A stretch of DNA of 64,000 nucleotides from Cognatilysobacter terrigena (GCF_004361065.1 NZ_SELT01000015.1:17563-81562); one strand, 5' to 3'. Counted from the first letter of the stretch, positions 8,456-18,649 are shown. Numbers and translations are program-made. The notes: generated by a model from the sequence alone, not told the origin.

Positions 8456-11400
8456 GCGGCCCCTCCGAACAAGCGATCGAGCGCGTCGACCAGCGCGAAC
8501 GGCAGGCGATCGGCATGGATGCCCGGCGACGGCGCGCGACGCGCATCGACGCCGCGACAGAACACGTAACGGATGCCGCCGATGTCGCGTTCGTAGTCGT
8601 ATGCTGCGCCGAGGCGGAACCGCAGCCAGCGATGCAGCGCAAGCGTGTAGATCGCCGCCTGCAGCGTGTACTCGCCTTCGTGCATGGCGCGCGCGAGCGT
8701 CGCCGGCGCGTAGTCCGGCAGGCGATTGGTCTTGTAGTCGAGCACGAAGTACTGGCCGTCGTGCGCGTAGATCAGGTCGATCTTGCCGGTCATCAGGCCG
8801 TCGAGCGTGCGACGCGCGCCGAAGCCTTCGCGCGCGGTGAGCAGCCCGTGCGCCTGCACGGTCGAGAGCAGCGCATCGACGCCGACGCGATCGAGCGCGA
8901 AGTGGAATTCCATTTCGGCGCGGCGCGCCGCGTCCGGTACATCGCACAGGCGCGCGCCCTCGGGCATCGCGACGGTGAGTGTGTGGCCAACCAACGCAGC
9001 GAGCAGCGGAAGGCCGTCGTCGGTGTCCGTCTGCGAGTAGCCTTCGCCGCGGAAGGCCGCGACCAGCGCAGGCTGCTGGCCTGCCGGCGGCGCACCGTCA
9101 CGCCAGTCGCGCCAGGCGGCGAAGTCGACCGTCTCGAACGCGGCGTGCACGACGTCGCCGAAGCGCGCGCCGCCGAAGCGTGGATCGGTCGCGACCGCAG
9201 CGACGAGTTCCGCTGCGACGTCGAGCGGCGCGCCCGGCACCAGCGGTTCGTCGGCGACGTCCTCGCGCTCGCCGCGCGGCAGCAGCGTTTCGACGCTGCC
9301 ACTGCCGAGGCGCGCGAGGGCGCTGAAAGAATAGATCGACCAGTCGCGCGTGAGCAGGCGCTTGGCCGTGCGCGCGCGCGCCGGCTGCGTCGGTGCCTCG
9401 ATGCGAAGGGCGCGGCGTTCGACCGGCTCGCGAACGCGATCGTCGATCACGATGTCGGCGCAGGCGAGCGCGTCGACCTCACCGAGCAGCTTCGCGAGCG
9501 GCGTCGACGTGTGCGCGTAAAGGGGCCCGGTGCAGAGCCAGAGCGCGTGCTCGGCGCGGGTCAGCGCGACGTACAGCAGGCGCGCGTCCTCGGCCGCGTC
9601 GTCCTCGCGCCATCGCTGCTTGCAGGCGTCGTCGGGTTGCACGTCGAGCACACGCGTGTCGCCGTCGTGCACGCTGCACCAGCGCGGCGATTTCGTTTGG
9701 CTGCCGATCGCGGCGAACGGCAGGAACACCAGCGGAAACTCGAGGCCCTTGCTCTTGTGCACGGTGAGGATCTGCACGCGGCGCGCGTCGGATTCGAGCC
9801 GAAGCTGCTGCTCGGGATCGCGTTCGTCGGCGCCCGCGATGCGCGCGCGCAGCCAGTCGACCAGGCCCTGCGGGCCGATCGCGCGTTGCGCGGCATCCTG
9901 CAGCGCCTCGCCGAGCTGCATGAAATCCGACAGCCGACGCTCGCCGTCGACCAGTTCGAGCAGACGCGGCGCGTTCGCGGCGCAGAGTTCGTTGACCAGC
10001 GCGAGCGGGCCGGAACGCAGCCACCGTTCCCGCCATGTGAGTGCACGCGCAAGTTCGCGCGCACGGGCGACGTCGTCGCGCGCCAGCGCGTCGATGCGCG
10101 CCGCGTCGAAGCCCAGCAGCACGGTCGCGAGCGCGGCGTTGAGCCGCGGCACGTCGGCCGGCGCGAGCAGCGCGTCGAAGATCGCGAGCAGCTCCATCGC
10201 CTGCGCGGTCGCGAACAGGCTGGTGCGCCCGGCGGTGACCGCGGGAATGCCGAGCGACGCAAGCGCGCGCTGCATGCGCAGCGCCTCGTCGTGCTTGCGG
10301 ACGAGAACCGCGATGTCGCCGGGCTCGACCGCGCGACCGTCGACGGTGAACGCGCCGTCGGCGCCGCGTGCCAGTGCATCGTGGATGGCCAGTGCGCAGG
10401 CGGTGGTGGCCTCGCGCCGCGATGCATCGGCGTCGAGCGCCTTGCCGTCCGGCGTCGTCGGCAGGCGATGCACGACGAGCGCAGGCGCCGGAACGCCGTC
10501 GCGCAGGCAAGCATCATCCGCACGACGACCGCCGGCTTCGACGCGCTGGAAGCGGATGCGCGCGTCGACGAATGCGCCTTCACCGGCGTTGGCGTAGAGG
10601 CGATCGATCGCGCGCAGTACGCACGGCCGCGACCGGAAGTTGCGCAGCAGCGACGGCGCCGGCTGCGCGACGTCGCGAGCGCGCAGGTAGGTGTGCACGT
10701 CGCCACCGCGGAAGCCGTAGATCGCCTGCTTGGGGTCGCCGATCAGCGCGAGGAACGGCGCGGCGCGCACCTCGTCGTCGAGCAGCAGCGGTGCGCTCGC
10801 GCCTTCGTCGGCGAAAACGCGACGGAAGATGGACCACTGGCGCGGGTCGGTGTCCTGGAATTCGTCGACGAGCGCGGCGTGGTACTGGCGGCGCAGCTGC
10901 GCGGTGAGCGTTCGGCCGTGGTGGCCGTCGAGTGCGCGCGCGACATCGTCGATGAGGTCGTCGAAGCTGCGCGCGCGCAGCTGGCGCTTGACCTGGGCGA
11001 GGCGACGCACGGCCAGCGTGCGCACGCGATGCAGCAGGGCGATACGGCGCGCGTCGATCCAGGCGTCGTGGTCGGCGAGCCGCGCGAGGTAGGTGTCGAC
11101 ACGCGCGAACAGCGGCGATTGCGGGCGCTGCGGGTCCTTGCCCTTGTTCGTGCACGCGGCGAGCTTGGCGGTCGAGAGCAACTCGATCTTCGCGGGCGCC
11201 GCGGCGCCGTCGCGCCATGCGGCCATCGCGTCGTACAGCGCGGTGAGCGTCGGCGCTTTGTAACTGGTCGCGCTCAGCACCTTGCCGGCGAGCGCGGCGT
11301 CGATCGCCGCACGCACGTCGCCGCCGCGCGACTGCCACGCCTCGCGCAACGCGTGCGCAGCGGCGCTGAGTGCAGGCAGCGGCGACTCACCGATCTCGGG

Positions 11401-12057
11401 CGCGTCCGGCCGCAGCGCGACCGCGCGCACCAGCTCGCCGAGGTCGGCCGCCAGTGCCTCCGGTGAGGTCCACCACGTGGCGAGCAGATCGGCATCGTCC
11501 GCATTCGCCGCGAGCGTTCGCCAGAGATCGTGCGCGACGGTGTCGAGCAGGAGGCGGTCGTCGCCAGGCGTGCCCGCATCGTGGAACGACGCACCCGTCT
11601 CGAGTGCGTGGTCGGCGAGCACGCGCGTGCAGAAGCCGTGGATGGTGTGCACCGCGGCGGCGTCGATCTCGGCGGCGGCCTCCTGCAGGCGACGACGCAG
11701 CGCGGCCGGATCTTCCACGCGCTGCTGGCGTTCGATCAGCATGCGGCAGAGCGCGATCTCCGATGCATCGCCGTCGACGACCGCGCCCGCGGCGACACGC
11801 GCCAGCAGTTGCAGTCGACGCCGCAGGCGTTCGCGCAGTTCCTGCGTCGCGGCTTCCGTGAACGTCACCGCGAGGATCTGGCCGATGCGCAGTCCACGCT
11901 CGACGATGAGCCGCGTGACGATCGTCGCCAGCGTGAACGTCTTGCCCGTGCCGGCACTCGCCTCGATCAGGCGTACGCCGGTGAGCGGCATCTCCAGGAA
12001 CGCGTCGACCTCGTCGTGCGTATCGAGCGCGGGCGGCGGCAGCTCGACGATGCTCAT
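8452..12057 (-). CDS. recB: exodeoxyribonuclease V subunit beta RecB
   Basis: The 3'-5' helicase and nuclease subunit of RecBCD, 1201 residues, normal for the family. The N-terminus has Walker A EASAGTGKTFTLA; DEFQDTD is motif II; LTVHKSKGLEFPLVFLP is motif V. The C-terminal RecB nuclease domain keeps the DYK catalytic triad in VLDYKTNRL with an upstream GKIDL, so it looks nuclease-competent. Both ends overlap neighbours by ATGA (recC stop/recB start and recB stop/recD start), so the three subunits are probably made by coupled translation. Confidence 0.97.
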   Translation of the reverse strand: MSIVELPPPALDTHDEVDAFLEMPLTGVRLIEASAGTGKTFTLATIVTRLIVERGLRIGQILAVTFTEAATQELRERLRRRLQLLARVAAGAVVDGDASEIALCRMLIERQQRVEDPAALRRRLQEAAAEIDAAAVHTIHGFCTRVLADHALETGASFHDAGTPGDDRLLLDTVAHDLWRTLAANADDADLLATWWTSPEALAADLGELVRAVALRPDAPEIGESPLPALSAAAHALREAWQSRGGDVRAAIDAALAGKVLSATSYKAPTLTALYDAMAAWRDGAAAPAKIELLSTAKLAACTNKGKDPQRPQSPLFARVDTYLARLADHDAWIDARRIALLHRVRTLAVRRLAQVKRQLRARSFDDLIDDVARALDGHHGRTLTAQLRRQYHAALVDEFQDTDPRQWSIFRRVFADEGASAPLLLDDEVRAAPFLALIGDPKQAIYGFRGGDVHTYLRARDVAQPAPSLLRNFRSRPCVLRAIDRLYANAGEGAFVDARIRFQRVEAGGRRADDACLRDGVPAPALVVHRLPTTPDGKALDADASRREATTACALAIHDALARGADGAFTVDGRAVEPGDIAVLVRKHDEALRMQRALASLGIPAVTAGRTSLFATAQAMELLAIFDALLAPADVPRLNAALATVLLGFDAARIDALARDDVARARELARALTWRERWLRSGPLALVNELCAANAPRLLELVDGERRLSDFMQLGEALQDAAQRAIGPQGLVDWLRARIAGADERDPEQQLRLESDARRVQILTVHKSKGLEFPLVFLPFAAIGSQTKSPRWCSVHDGDTRVLDVQPDDACKQRWREDDAAEDARLLYVALTRAEHALWLCTGPLYAHTSTPLAKLLGEVDALACADIVIDDRVREPVERRALRIEAPTQPARARTAKRLLTRDWSIYSFSALARLGSGSVETLLPRGEREDVADEPLVPGAPLDVAAELVAAVATDPRFGGARFGDVVHAAFETVDFAAWRDWRDGAPPAGQQPALVAAFRGEGYSQTDTDDGLPLLAALVGHTLTVAMPEGARLCDVPDAARRAEMEFHFALDRVGVDALLSTVQAHGLLTAREGFGARRTLDGLMTGKIDLIYAHDGQYFVLDYKTNRLPDYAPATLARAMHEGEYTLQAAIYTLALHRWLRFRLGAAYDYERDIGGIRYVFCRGVDARRAPSPGIHADRLPFALVDALDRLFGGAA

Positions 12058-15000
12058 GCGTCGATCTCCGCGCGCGCATGCAGCACGGCGTCGAACACGC
12101 GACGCGCGAGCGCCTGGAACTGCGCGGCGGCATCCTCGCGCGCGAAAGGATCACGACCGCGCAGCACCAGCTGCACCGCGGGCGTACCGCCTTCGGCCCA
12201 GCCGCGCACGTTGAGCCAGCGCTCGCGCGCGGCTTTCCATGCACGATCGTCCTGGCCGTCGTACCAGGCCCAGCCTGCATACGCGCCGAACGGCAGCGGC
12301 TCGGCGAGCCCGGCGTCGCGCAGCGCGAGCAGCATCGACAGGATCTTTCGCGCCTGCGCCGCGGGCACCGGCGCGCGTTCGACGACGGCGACGCGCCCGT
12401 CGTGCACCGCGAACTGCATCAGCGGCAGCGCGCGCTCGAGCGCGCACGCCGCGAGCCAGTCGAGCCCGTGCGCGATCTGCGCCGGGCCGTTCAATTCGCC
12501 GAAGCGCAAGCGCGCGACGCCATGCGGATGCACCTCGCGCAGCCGCCCGTGCAGGCGCAACGCATCGAGTTCCAGGTCGACGCCGACATCATCGGCACCC
12601 GCATCGCCGCGCCAGCCGGTGAACAGGTCCGCGAACGGACGCACTTCATCGACAACCTCGTCGAGTACGCGCTGGCCGTACACGCCCGCCGGTAGCAGGC
12701 CCTGCGCGCGCAGCCGGCGCGCGAGCTGGTGCGTGCGGCCCGTCACCTGCGCGTCGAACACCGCTTCGCGCAGCCGGTCGGCCGCGCGATGTTCGAGCAC
12801 CAGCGGTTCGACGTCGATCAGCGGTGCGCCGGCATCGGGCAGGCGCAGTTGCAGGCGCTGGCGGAGGAACGCGTCGGGTGGGCTGCGCAGGAACGCGGCG
12901 AGCTCGGTGAGCGCGACCTCGCGCGATGCCGGCTCCGGCGGCGGCAACGGCGCACCGACCCACGGCGGCAGCTCGCGACGTCGCAACGGCGACGTGCGTG
13001 CGGCCTGCTGCCATTCGCCGCGATAACTGAAGCGCCGCGGCTCGATACCGTCGCCGTCCACGCCAAACGCCTCCGCGCAGAACGGCTGCAACGGATGACG
13101 CACGACGAGGCGCTTACGCGTCTCGCCGGGATTCGCGTGATAGCCGGCGGCGACGTCGAGCAGTTCGTGCACGAGCACCGACGGCTCGCGCGCGCTGCCG
13201 TCGTGCGGATCGGCGCCGAGATAGCTCAGGTAGAAGATGTCGTTCGCAGACGCGAGCAACTGCAGGAACATGAAGCGGTCGTCGTCGCGCAGCGTGCGGT
13301 CGCCGCGACGCCGATGCGGGCCTTCGAGTTCGCGCAGGCGCTGGTCGAGGCCGCCGCCGGGATCGCGACGCGGGAAATCGCCGTCGTTGAGGCCGAGGAT
13401 GCAGATCGCGCGGAACGGCAGCAGGCGCATCGGCACCATGCGGCCGAAGCTGACGCCGCCGCCCATCAATGGCGCGCGCGTGTCGGCCTCGGCGAGTTTT
13501 GCGTCGAAATGCGCGCGCACGACCTCCGGTTCGATCGGCGTCGCGAGCTGCGCGCGCTGCGCGGCGTCGGCGAATTCATCGATCAGCGTGCGCAGGCGAT
13601 CGAGCGCGCGTTCATCGCCGACGTCGCGCGGGCGTTCGGGCAGCACCGCGGCGAGCAATGCGAGCAGGCGTTCGCGCCATTGCTCGGCCGTCATCGCGTT
13701 CGACAGCACGCGCTCGTAGCGCGTGAGCACGCGCACCAGGCCGATCAGCGTGTCCAGCGCGGCGAGGTCGCCGCCTTCGAGTTCGGGAAATCCGGCGACG
13801 TCGCCGAGCAGCGCGTCCGACCCGGTCGCGTGGCCGATCAACAGGCGATCGAGTGCGAACTGCCAGGTGTAGATTGCATCGTCCGGCGCGCCATGCTTCG
13901 CGCGATGCGTGCCGTCGAGACCCCAGCACGCACCCGCGGCCTGCAGCCAGTCGCGCAGGCGATCGAGCGATGCAGGATCGAGGCCTGCATGCTGCGCGAT
14001 CGCCGGCGTCGCGAGCAGGTCGAGCACTTCGTGCAGGCCCAGGCGCGACGTCGGCAACGCGAGCAGGCGCGAGAACACTTCGGCGAGCGGTTCGTCGGCC
14101 AGCGGACTCGCGTCGGCGACGGTGTACGGAATGAAATCGGTGCGACCGTGCACGCCGCCGAACACGGCTTCGATGTACGGCAGGTAGGGATCGATGTCCG
14201 GCGCGAGCACGGCGATGTCGCGCGGCTCCAGCGGCGGATCGAAGCGCGGGTCTTCCAGTAGCGCGCGCAGCTGGTCGTGCAGCACCTGCACCTCGCGCAG
14301 CGGCGTCGGCGCGGCGTGCACCTGCAGGCTCGGATCGGTGACGTCGAGCGTCGCGCGCCACGGCGTCGCCGGCACGGGGCGACGATGCAGCAGGTCGCGC
14401 TTCATCCGCGCGAGCAGCGTTTCGCTCGACGCATCGAAGCCGCGCGCTTCCGGATCGTCGTAGGCCGGCAGGTCGAACGAGGGATGCACGGTCTCGTAGC
14501 CGCCGAGCACCGCCATGAAATCGCGGCCCGACGCACCCCAGGCCTGCAGCAGCGGGTTGTCGTCGGTGTCGAGCACGTCGCCGAATGCGGCGGCGTCGCC
14601 GAGTTCCAGGCGATGCGGCAGCGTGCGCACGTCGCCCCAGTACGCGGCGACCGGCGACGGCAGATAGAAGTGCAACGGCCCGACGCGCGCGGCGCTGGCG
14701 ATCACGCGCAGCGTGTCGGGCGAGACGTTGAGCGTGGCGAACACGAACAGGCGCGGCGGCAGGCCGACGGGCGTTTCGTCGCCGTCGACGCCGAAACGTT
14801 CGAGGTAGCGCTGGACGCGACGCGCGCGATGCGGCCGATCGGCGCCGAGGCGACGCCACAGCGCGGCCTGCGGATCACGCGGCGATTCGCCGGCGTCCCA
14901 GGCAAGCAACCAGTCGCGGCGCCACGCCTGGTAGCGGTCGAAGGTGGTGGCGAGTGCGCCGGCCAGCGACCACGCCTTCAGCGCGTCGACCTCGCCCACC

Positions 15001-15380
15001 TCCGGCGACAGGTAGCTGCGCAGCGGGCGCAGCACCGGGTCGCGCATCGTGCGGTCGTCCTGCAGCAGCGCGTACAGGCGCCAGCGCAGGGCGTCCGCGT
15101 CGAGATCGTCCGCGCCGCCATCGACGTTGGCATCGAGGATCTGCGCGACCAGCTCGCCGGGGGTCAGGAAGACGATGTTCGCGGCGATGCCGTGCGCCTG
15201 CGCAAGCGTCGCCTGCAGCCAGCGGCGCATCGACGGCTGCGGGATCACCACGATGTCCGGCGCCAGCAAGGCCTGCCCAGCCGCTGGCCGCCGGAGCTCC
15301 TCGGCCATCAGCCCGGCGAGGATTTCCAGCGAATTCGAGTGGTACAGGCGGAAATCGGAGGCCGCGGCCATGCGCGTCAT
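12054..15380 (-). CDS. recC: exodeoxyribonuclease V subunit gamma RecC
   Basis: The Chi-recognition and DNA-fork-splitting subunit of RecBCD. Roughly 1108 residues, close to the usual 1100-1120. Recognisable segments include FRLYHSNSLEILAGLM at the start, VVIPQPSMRRWLQ, the helicase-like ILGLNDGDFPR and HPLQPFCAEAF. Two ATGs (15380 and 15371) fit the start; neither has a strong Shine-Dalgarno, and the longer open frame to 15515 has no support. It is the promoter-proximal gene of the operon and is divergent from mlaF with about 200 nt between. Confidence 0.95.
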   Translation of the reverse strand: MTRMAAASDFRLYHSNSLEILAGLMAEELRRPAAGQALLAPDIVVIPQPSMRRWLQATLAQAHGIAANIVFLTPGELVAQILDANVDGGADDLDADALRWRLYALLQDDRTMRDPVLRPLRSYLSPEVGEVDALKAWSLAGALATTFDRYQAWRRDWLLAWDAGESPRDPQAALWRRLGADRPHRARRVQRYLERFGVDGDETPVGLPPRLFVFATLNVSPDTLRVIASAARVGPLHFYLPSPVAAYWGDVRTLPHRLELGDAAAFGDVLDTDDNPLLQAWGASGRDFMAVLGGYETVHPSFDLPAYDDPEARGFDASSETLLARMKRDLLHRRPVPATPWRATLDVTDPSLQVHAAPTPLREVQVLHDQLRALLEDPRFDPPLEPRDIAVLAPDIDPYLPYIEAVFGGVHGRTDFIPYTVADASPLADEPLAEVFSRLLALPTSRLGLHEVLDLLATPAIAQHAGLDPASLDRLRDWLQAAGACWGLDGTHRAKHGAPDDAIYTWQFALDRLLIGHATGSDALLGDVAGFPELEGGDLAALDTLIGLVRVLTRYERVLSNAMTAEQWRERLLALLAAVLPERPRDVGDERALDRLRTLIDEFADAAQRAQLATPIEPEVVRAHFDAKLAEADTRAPLMGGGVSFGRMVPMRLLPFRAICILGLNDGDFPRRDPGGGLDQRLRELEGPHRRRGDRTLRDDDRFMFLQLLASANDIFYLSYLGADPHDGSAREPSVLVHELLDVAAGYHANPGETRKRLVVRHPLQPFCAEAFGVDGDGIEPRRFSYRGEWQQAARTSPLRRRELPPWVGAPLPPPEPASREVALTELAAFLRSPPDAFLRQRLQLRLPDAGAPLIDVEPLVLEHRAADRLREAVFDAQVTGRTHQLARRLRAQGLLPAGVYGQRVLDEVVDEVRPFADLFTGWRGDAGADDVGVDLELDALRLHGRLREVHPHGVARLRFGELNGPAQIAHGLDWLAACALERALPLMQFAVHDGRVAVVERAPVPAAQARKILSMLLALRDAGLAEPLPFGAYAGWAWYDGQDDRAWKAARERWLNVRGWAEGGTPAVQLVLRGRDPFAREDAAAQFQALARRVFDAVLHARAEIDA

Positions 15381-15586
15381 CTTGCCGCAGGACGTCGCAA
15401 CCCGTGCGACGCGCGGCTCAACGCGCCGGGAGATTCGGCGTCTGCCGATGAACGCGGGACGCGCCGTTCCGCCCGCATTGGTGCGGCCGCGCCCGCCCTG
15501 CGACAATCTGCGCACTCCCGGCCTGTTCAGCCGCGCGCCCGTAGCCTTCGCGCCGCCTTCGTGCGCGCGTGCACGTGACCGACCCC

Positions 15587-16378
15587 ATGACCCAGTCTTC
15601 GCCCATCGTCGCCCTTCGCGGGCTGCGCCTCGCGCGCGGCGAACGCACGATCCTGCACGACGTGAACCTCGAGGTCGCGCCCGGCGAGGTCGTCGCCGTG
15701 CTCGGCCCGTCGGGCTGCGGCAAGTCGACGCTGCTGTCGGCGCTCACCGGCGAACTCGCGCCGGCCGCGGGCACCGTCGAGGTGCTGGGCCGGCCGATGC
15801 CGACCGGCGGCCGCGCACTGCTCGAGCTACGCCGCGGCATCGGCGTGATGCTGCAGGGCAACGGCCTGCTCACCGACCTGACCGTCGCCGACAACGTCGC
15901 ACTGCCGCTGCGCACGCATACCGACCTGCCCGACGCGATCATCCGTCGCCTCGTCGAGATGAAACTGCATGCGGTCGGCCTGCGCGCCGCTGCCGACGCG
16001 TATCCGCGCGAGCTCTCCGGTGGCATGGCGCGCCGCGTCGCGCTGGCGCGCGCGCTCGCGCTCGATCCGCCGCTGATGATCTACGACGAACCGCTGACCG
16101 GCCTCGACCCGATCGCGTCAGGCGTCGTCATGTCGCTGGTGCGCCGCCTCAACGACACGCTGGGCCTGACGTCGATCGTGGTCACGCACCACGTGCACGA
16201 GACGCTGCCGGTCGCCGACCGCGCGCTCGTCATCGCCAACGGCCGCATTGTGTTCGCCGGCACGCCTGCGGAACTCGAACAGTCCAACGATCCGTTCGTG
16301 CAGCAGTTCCTGCGCGGCGCGCCGGATGGCCCGATTGCCTTCGATGCCGCGCCGCGCGCGGCGGGAGCCGCCGCCTGA
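15587..16378 (+). CDS. mlaF: phospholipid ABC transporter ATP-binding protein MlaF
   Basis: ATPase of the Mla inner-membrane complex that moves phospholipid between inner membrane and periplasmic carrier MlaC. It has Walker A LGPSGCGKST, Q-loop MLQGNGLLTDLTV, signature LSGGMARRVALARAL, Walker B LMIYDEPLTGLDP and the H-loop in VVTHHVHE. The ATG at 15587 is chosen; GTG codons at 15569 and 15575 are in frame and would add a few residues. The stop overlaps the mlaE start (TGATG). The upstream GACAAT at about 15503 could belong to the promoter. Confidence 0.95.
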   Translation: MTQSSPIVALRGLRLARGERTILHDVNLEVAPGEVVAVLGPSGCGKSTLLSALTGELAPAAGTVEVLGRPMPTGGRALLELRRGIGVMLQGNGLLTDLTVADNVALPLRTHTDLPDAIIRRLVEMKLHAVGLRAAADAYPRELSGGMARRVALARALALDPPLMIYDEPLTGLDPIASGVVMSLVRRLNDTLGLTSIVVTHHVHETLPVADRALVIANGRIVFAGTPAELEQSNDPFVQQFLRGAPDGPIAFDAAPRAAGAAA

Positions 16379-17124
16379 TGCTCGCGACGACGATCCGCAC
16401 GCTCGGCCAGGCCGGGATCTTCTCGTTCTCGGTGCTGCGCGCGAGCCGGCCGACCGCCGACTTCCTGCGCGAACTCGTGCGCGAGGTCTACAAGATCGGT
16501 GCGCGTTCGCTGCCGATCATTTTGGTCGGCGGCGCCTTCGTCGGCCTGTCGCTGACGCTGCTCGGCTACAAGGCGCTGACGACGTACGGCGCGGCGAACC
16601 AGGTCAGCGCGCTGCTCGGCCTCGGCATGTACCGCGAACTCGCGCCGGTGCTGACCGCACTGCTATTCATCGGCCGCGCCGGCAGTTCGATCGCCGCCGA
16701 ACTCGGGCTGATGCGCGCCACCGACCAGATCACCGCGCTCGGCCTGATGGGCATCGACCCCGTCGGCAAGGCGGTCGCGCCACGCTTCTGGGCGGCGGTG
16801 CTGAGCGTGCCGCTGCTCACCGGTTTCTTCTGCGCGGCCGGCATTGTCGCCAGCTATTTCGAGGCGGTGCACGTGATCGGCCTCGAAGCCGGCCCGTTCT
16901 GGCAGGTGATGCGCGACGCGGTCGACTTCCACGGCGATTTCCTCGTCGCGCTGGAGAAGGCGACGGTGTTCGGTGCGCTCGCGGCGTGGGTCGCGGCGTT
17001 CGTCGGCTATCACGCCGAACCCACCATCGAAGGCACCTCGCTCGCGACCACGCGCGCCGTGGTCAATGCCTCGCTGCTGGTGCTCATGTTCAATTTCGTG
17101 CTGTCGGCGCTGCTGTTTCGATAA
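16378..17124 (+). CDS. mlaE: phospholipid ABC transporter permease MlaE
   Basis: Inner-membrane permease of the Mla complex, 248 residues with about five membrane segments. It carries the MlaE/YrbE family signature around ELAPVLTALLFIGRAGSSIAAELG, followed by MRATDQITALGLMGIDP. The start overlaps the mlaF stop by one base, indicating coupled translation. It pairs as a dimer with MlaF, MlaD and MlaB. Confidence 0.96.
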   Translation: MLATTIRTLGQAGIFSFSVLRASRPTADFLRELVREVYKIGARSLPIILVGGAFVGLSLTLLGYKALTTYGAANQVSALLGLGMYRELAPVLTALLFIGRAGSSIAAELGLMRATDQITALGLMGIDPVGKAVAPRFWAAVLSVPLLTGFFCAAGIVASYFEAVHVIGLEAGPFWQVMRDAVDFHGDFLVALEKATVFGALAAWVAAFVGYHAEPTIEGTSLATTRAVVNASLLVLMFNFVLSALLFR

Positions 17125-17187
17125 GCGGTCGCCTGCTCCCCTTGAATCCGGCGCCGTGCGCGCCACGTAACGTCGGAAGCCCAATCC

Positions 17188-17691
17188 ATGCGCAGTCCAC
17201 GAATCGAATTCGCCGTCGGCGCCTTCCTGCTGCTCGCGCTCGCCACGCTGCTCACGCTCGCGTTCGCGTCGACCAACGGCCGCTGGGGCGGCAATGGCGA
17301 CACGTATCCGATCAAAGCGCGTTTCACTGCGATCGGCGCGTTGCGCCCGAATGCGCCAGTGAAGATCGGCGGGGTGAACGTGGGCCGGGTGGCCGACATT
17401 CAGCTGGACCCCACAAAATTCGATGCCGTCGTGACGCTCTCCATCGACGGGAAATACAAGGAGCTGCCGTCCGACACCGCCGCCGGCATCTTCACCAACG
17501 GCCTGCTCGGCGAAAGTTACGTGGGCCTGACGCCGGGCGGAGCGCCCGACGCACTCAAGCCCGGTGACGAGATCTACCTCACGCAACCTGCCGTCGACCT
17601 GATCCAGCTCGTCGGCAAGTACATGTTCAGTGGCGCGGGCAAGACCGACGCCGCCAGCGAGAGCGGCCCGGATGCCGCACCCAAGGAGTGA
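17188..17691 (+). CDS. mlaD: outer membrane lipid asymmetry protein MlaD (MCE domain)
   Basis: 167-residue single-MCE-domain protein with an N-terminal membrane anchor (about residues 9-27, FAVGAFLLLALATLLTLAF). The MCE core includes KARFTAIGALRPNAPVKIGG and GIFTNGLLGESYVGL. In other species it forms a hexameric ring that passes lipids between MlaC and MlaFE. It lies 63 nt after mlaE and 4 nt before mlaC, inside the operon. Confidence 0.95.
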   Translation: MRSPRIEFAVGAFLLLALATLLTLAFASTNGRWGGNGDTYPIKARFTAIGALRPNAPVKIGGVNVGRVADIQLDPTKFDAVVTLSIDGKYKELPSDTAAGIFTNGLLGESYVGLTPGGAPDALKPGDEIYLTQPAVDLIQLVGKYMFSGAGKTDAASESGPDAAPKE

Positions 17692-17695
17692 CACC

Positions 17696-18343
17696 ATGAA
17701 GCGCACTGCCCTGTTCGTCCTGATGTCCGCCGCGTTCGCCGTCGCGCCCATCGCCATGGCCACCGCCGCGCCGCCCGCCGCGACGCAGCAACTCGGCACG
17801 CCGTCGAAGCTCGTGCTCGACAACAGCACGCGCGTGCTCGCGACGCTCGAATCGCGCCGCGCCGAATTCACCAAGAACCGCACGGCGCTCAAGCAGTTCG
17901 TGTCGGGTGAGTTCAACCAGATGTTCGACCGCGACTACGCCGCCCGCCTCGTGCTCGGCGCGCACGGCCGCGGTGCGTCGAATGCCGACGTCTCGGCGTT
18001 CGCCGACGCGCTGAGCGAAAACCTGATGCAGCGCTACGGTTCGTCGCTGCTCGACTTCAACACGCGCCTCACCGTGCGCATCAAGTCGGAGACCAGCATC
18101 GCGAACGGCAAGGCCACGCGCGTCTCCACGCAGATGCTGCGCCAGGGCGGCGAGCCGGTGCCGGTCGACTACCTGATGCACCAGGTCAACGGCCAGTGGA
18201 AGGTGTTCGACGTGCTCGTCGAAGGCGTGAGCTTCGTGCAGACCTTCCGCAGCCAGTTCGACGGCCCGCTGTCGCGCGCGTCGATCGCACAGGTCGCCGC
18301 CGACCTCAAGGCCGGCAAGCTGCAGGCGCAGGCCAAGCGATGA
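17696..18343 (+). CDS. mlaC: periplasmic phospholipid-binding protein MlaC
   Basis: 215-residue soluble shuttle between MlaA at the outer membrane and MlaFEDB. An N-terminal signal peptide (MKRTALFVLMSAAFAV..., cleavage probably near residue 25) precedes the Tol-Tol-Ttg2 domain with FNQMFDRDYAARLVLG and VDYLMHQVNGQWKVFDVLVEG-like end segment. The ATG at 17696 has AAGGAG 8 nt upstream; the longer frame starting at 17630 overlaps mlaD and is rejected. Its stop overlaps the mlaB start as ATGA. Confidence 0.95.
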   Translation: MKRTALFVLMSAAFAVAPIAMATAAPPAATQQLGTPSKLVLDNSTRVLATLESRRAEFTKNRTALKQFVSGEFNQMFDRDYAARLVLGAHGRGASNADVSAFADALSENLMQRYGSSLLDFNTRLTVRIKSETSIANGKATRVSTQMLRQGGEPVPVDYLMHQVNGQWKVFDVLVEGVSFVQTFRSQFDGPLSRASIAQVAADLKAGKLQAQAKR

Positions 18344-18615
18344 GCGAGACGCGCGTCCGCCGCGACGGCGACGTGCTCAAGATCGACGGCCGCCTCGACC
18401 GGGCGGCCGTCGCTGCGACCTGGCGTGCGTTGCAGACGCAGCGTACCGGCGCCTCGCGGGTCGACGTCACCGGCGTCGAGTCCGTGGACAGCGCGGGTGT
18501 CGCGCTCCTTGCCGACCTCGCAGCCTCGGGCCTCGCGGTCCACGGCGAGCCCGCCGGCCTGGCCGACCTGCGCGCGGCTTATCGCCTCGATGGATCGCTC
18601 GGTTTCAGTGGCTGA
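18340..18615 (+). CDS. mlaB: STAS-domain protein MlaB
   Basis: A 91-residue cytoplasmic STAS protein, the size and place expected of MlaB, which binds MlaF and stabilises the ATPase. The family loop is seen as SVDSAGVALLADLA near residues 48-61, with the conserved serine. The ATG overlaps the mlaC stop (ATGA), which fixes the start; the long frame from 18196 overlaps mlaC and is rejected. Confidence 0.92.
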   Translation: MSETRVRRDGDVLKIDGRLDRAAVAATWRALQTQRTGASRVDVTGVESVDSAGVALLADLAASGLAVHGEPAGLADLRAAYRLDGSLGFSG

Positions 18616-18649
18616 ACGCGGCCGGGGCCTCAGGCTCCGGGCCCGCCGT

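Noticed and set aside
7058..8569. 503-codon + frame opposite recD
   Set aside because: No domain pattern and fully overlapped by recD with intact helicase motifs.
8236..11466. 1076-codon open frame on + opposite recD/recB
   Set aside because: Arg/Ala/His-rich product with no domain pattern; it lies wholly antisense to recD and recB, as expected in high-GC DNA with strong third-position bias.
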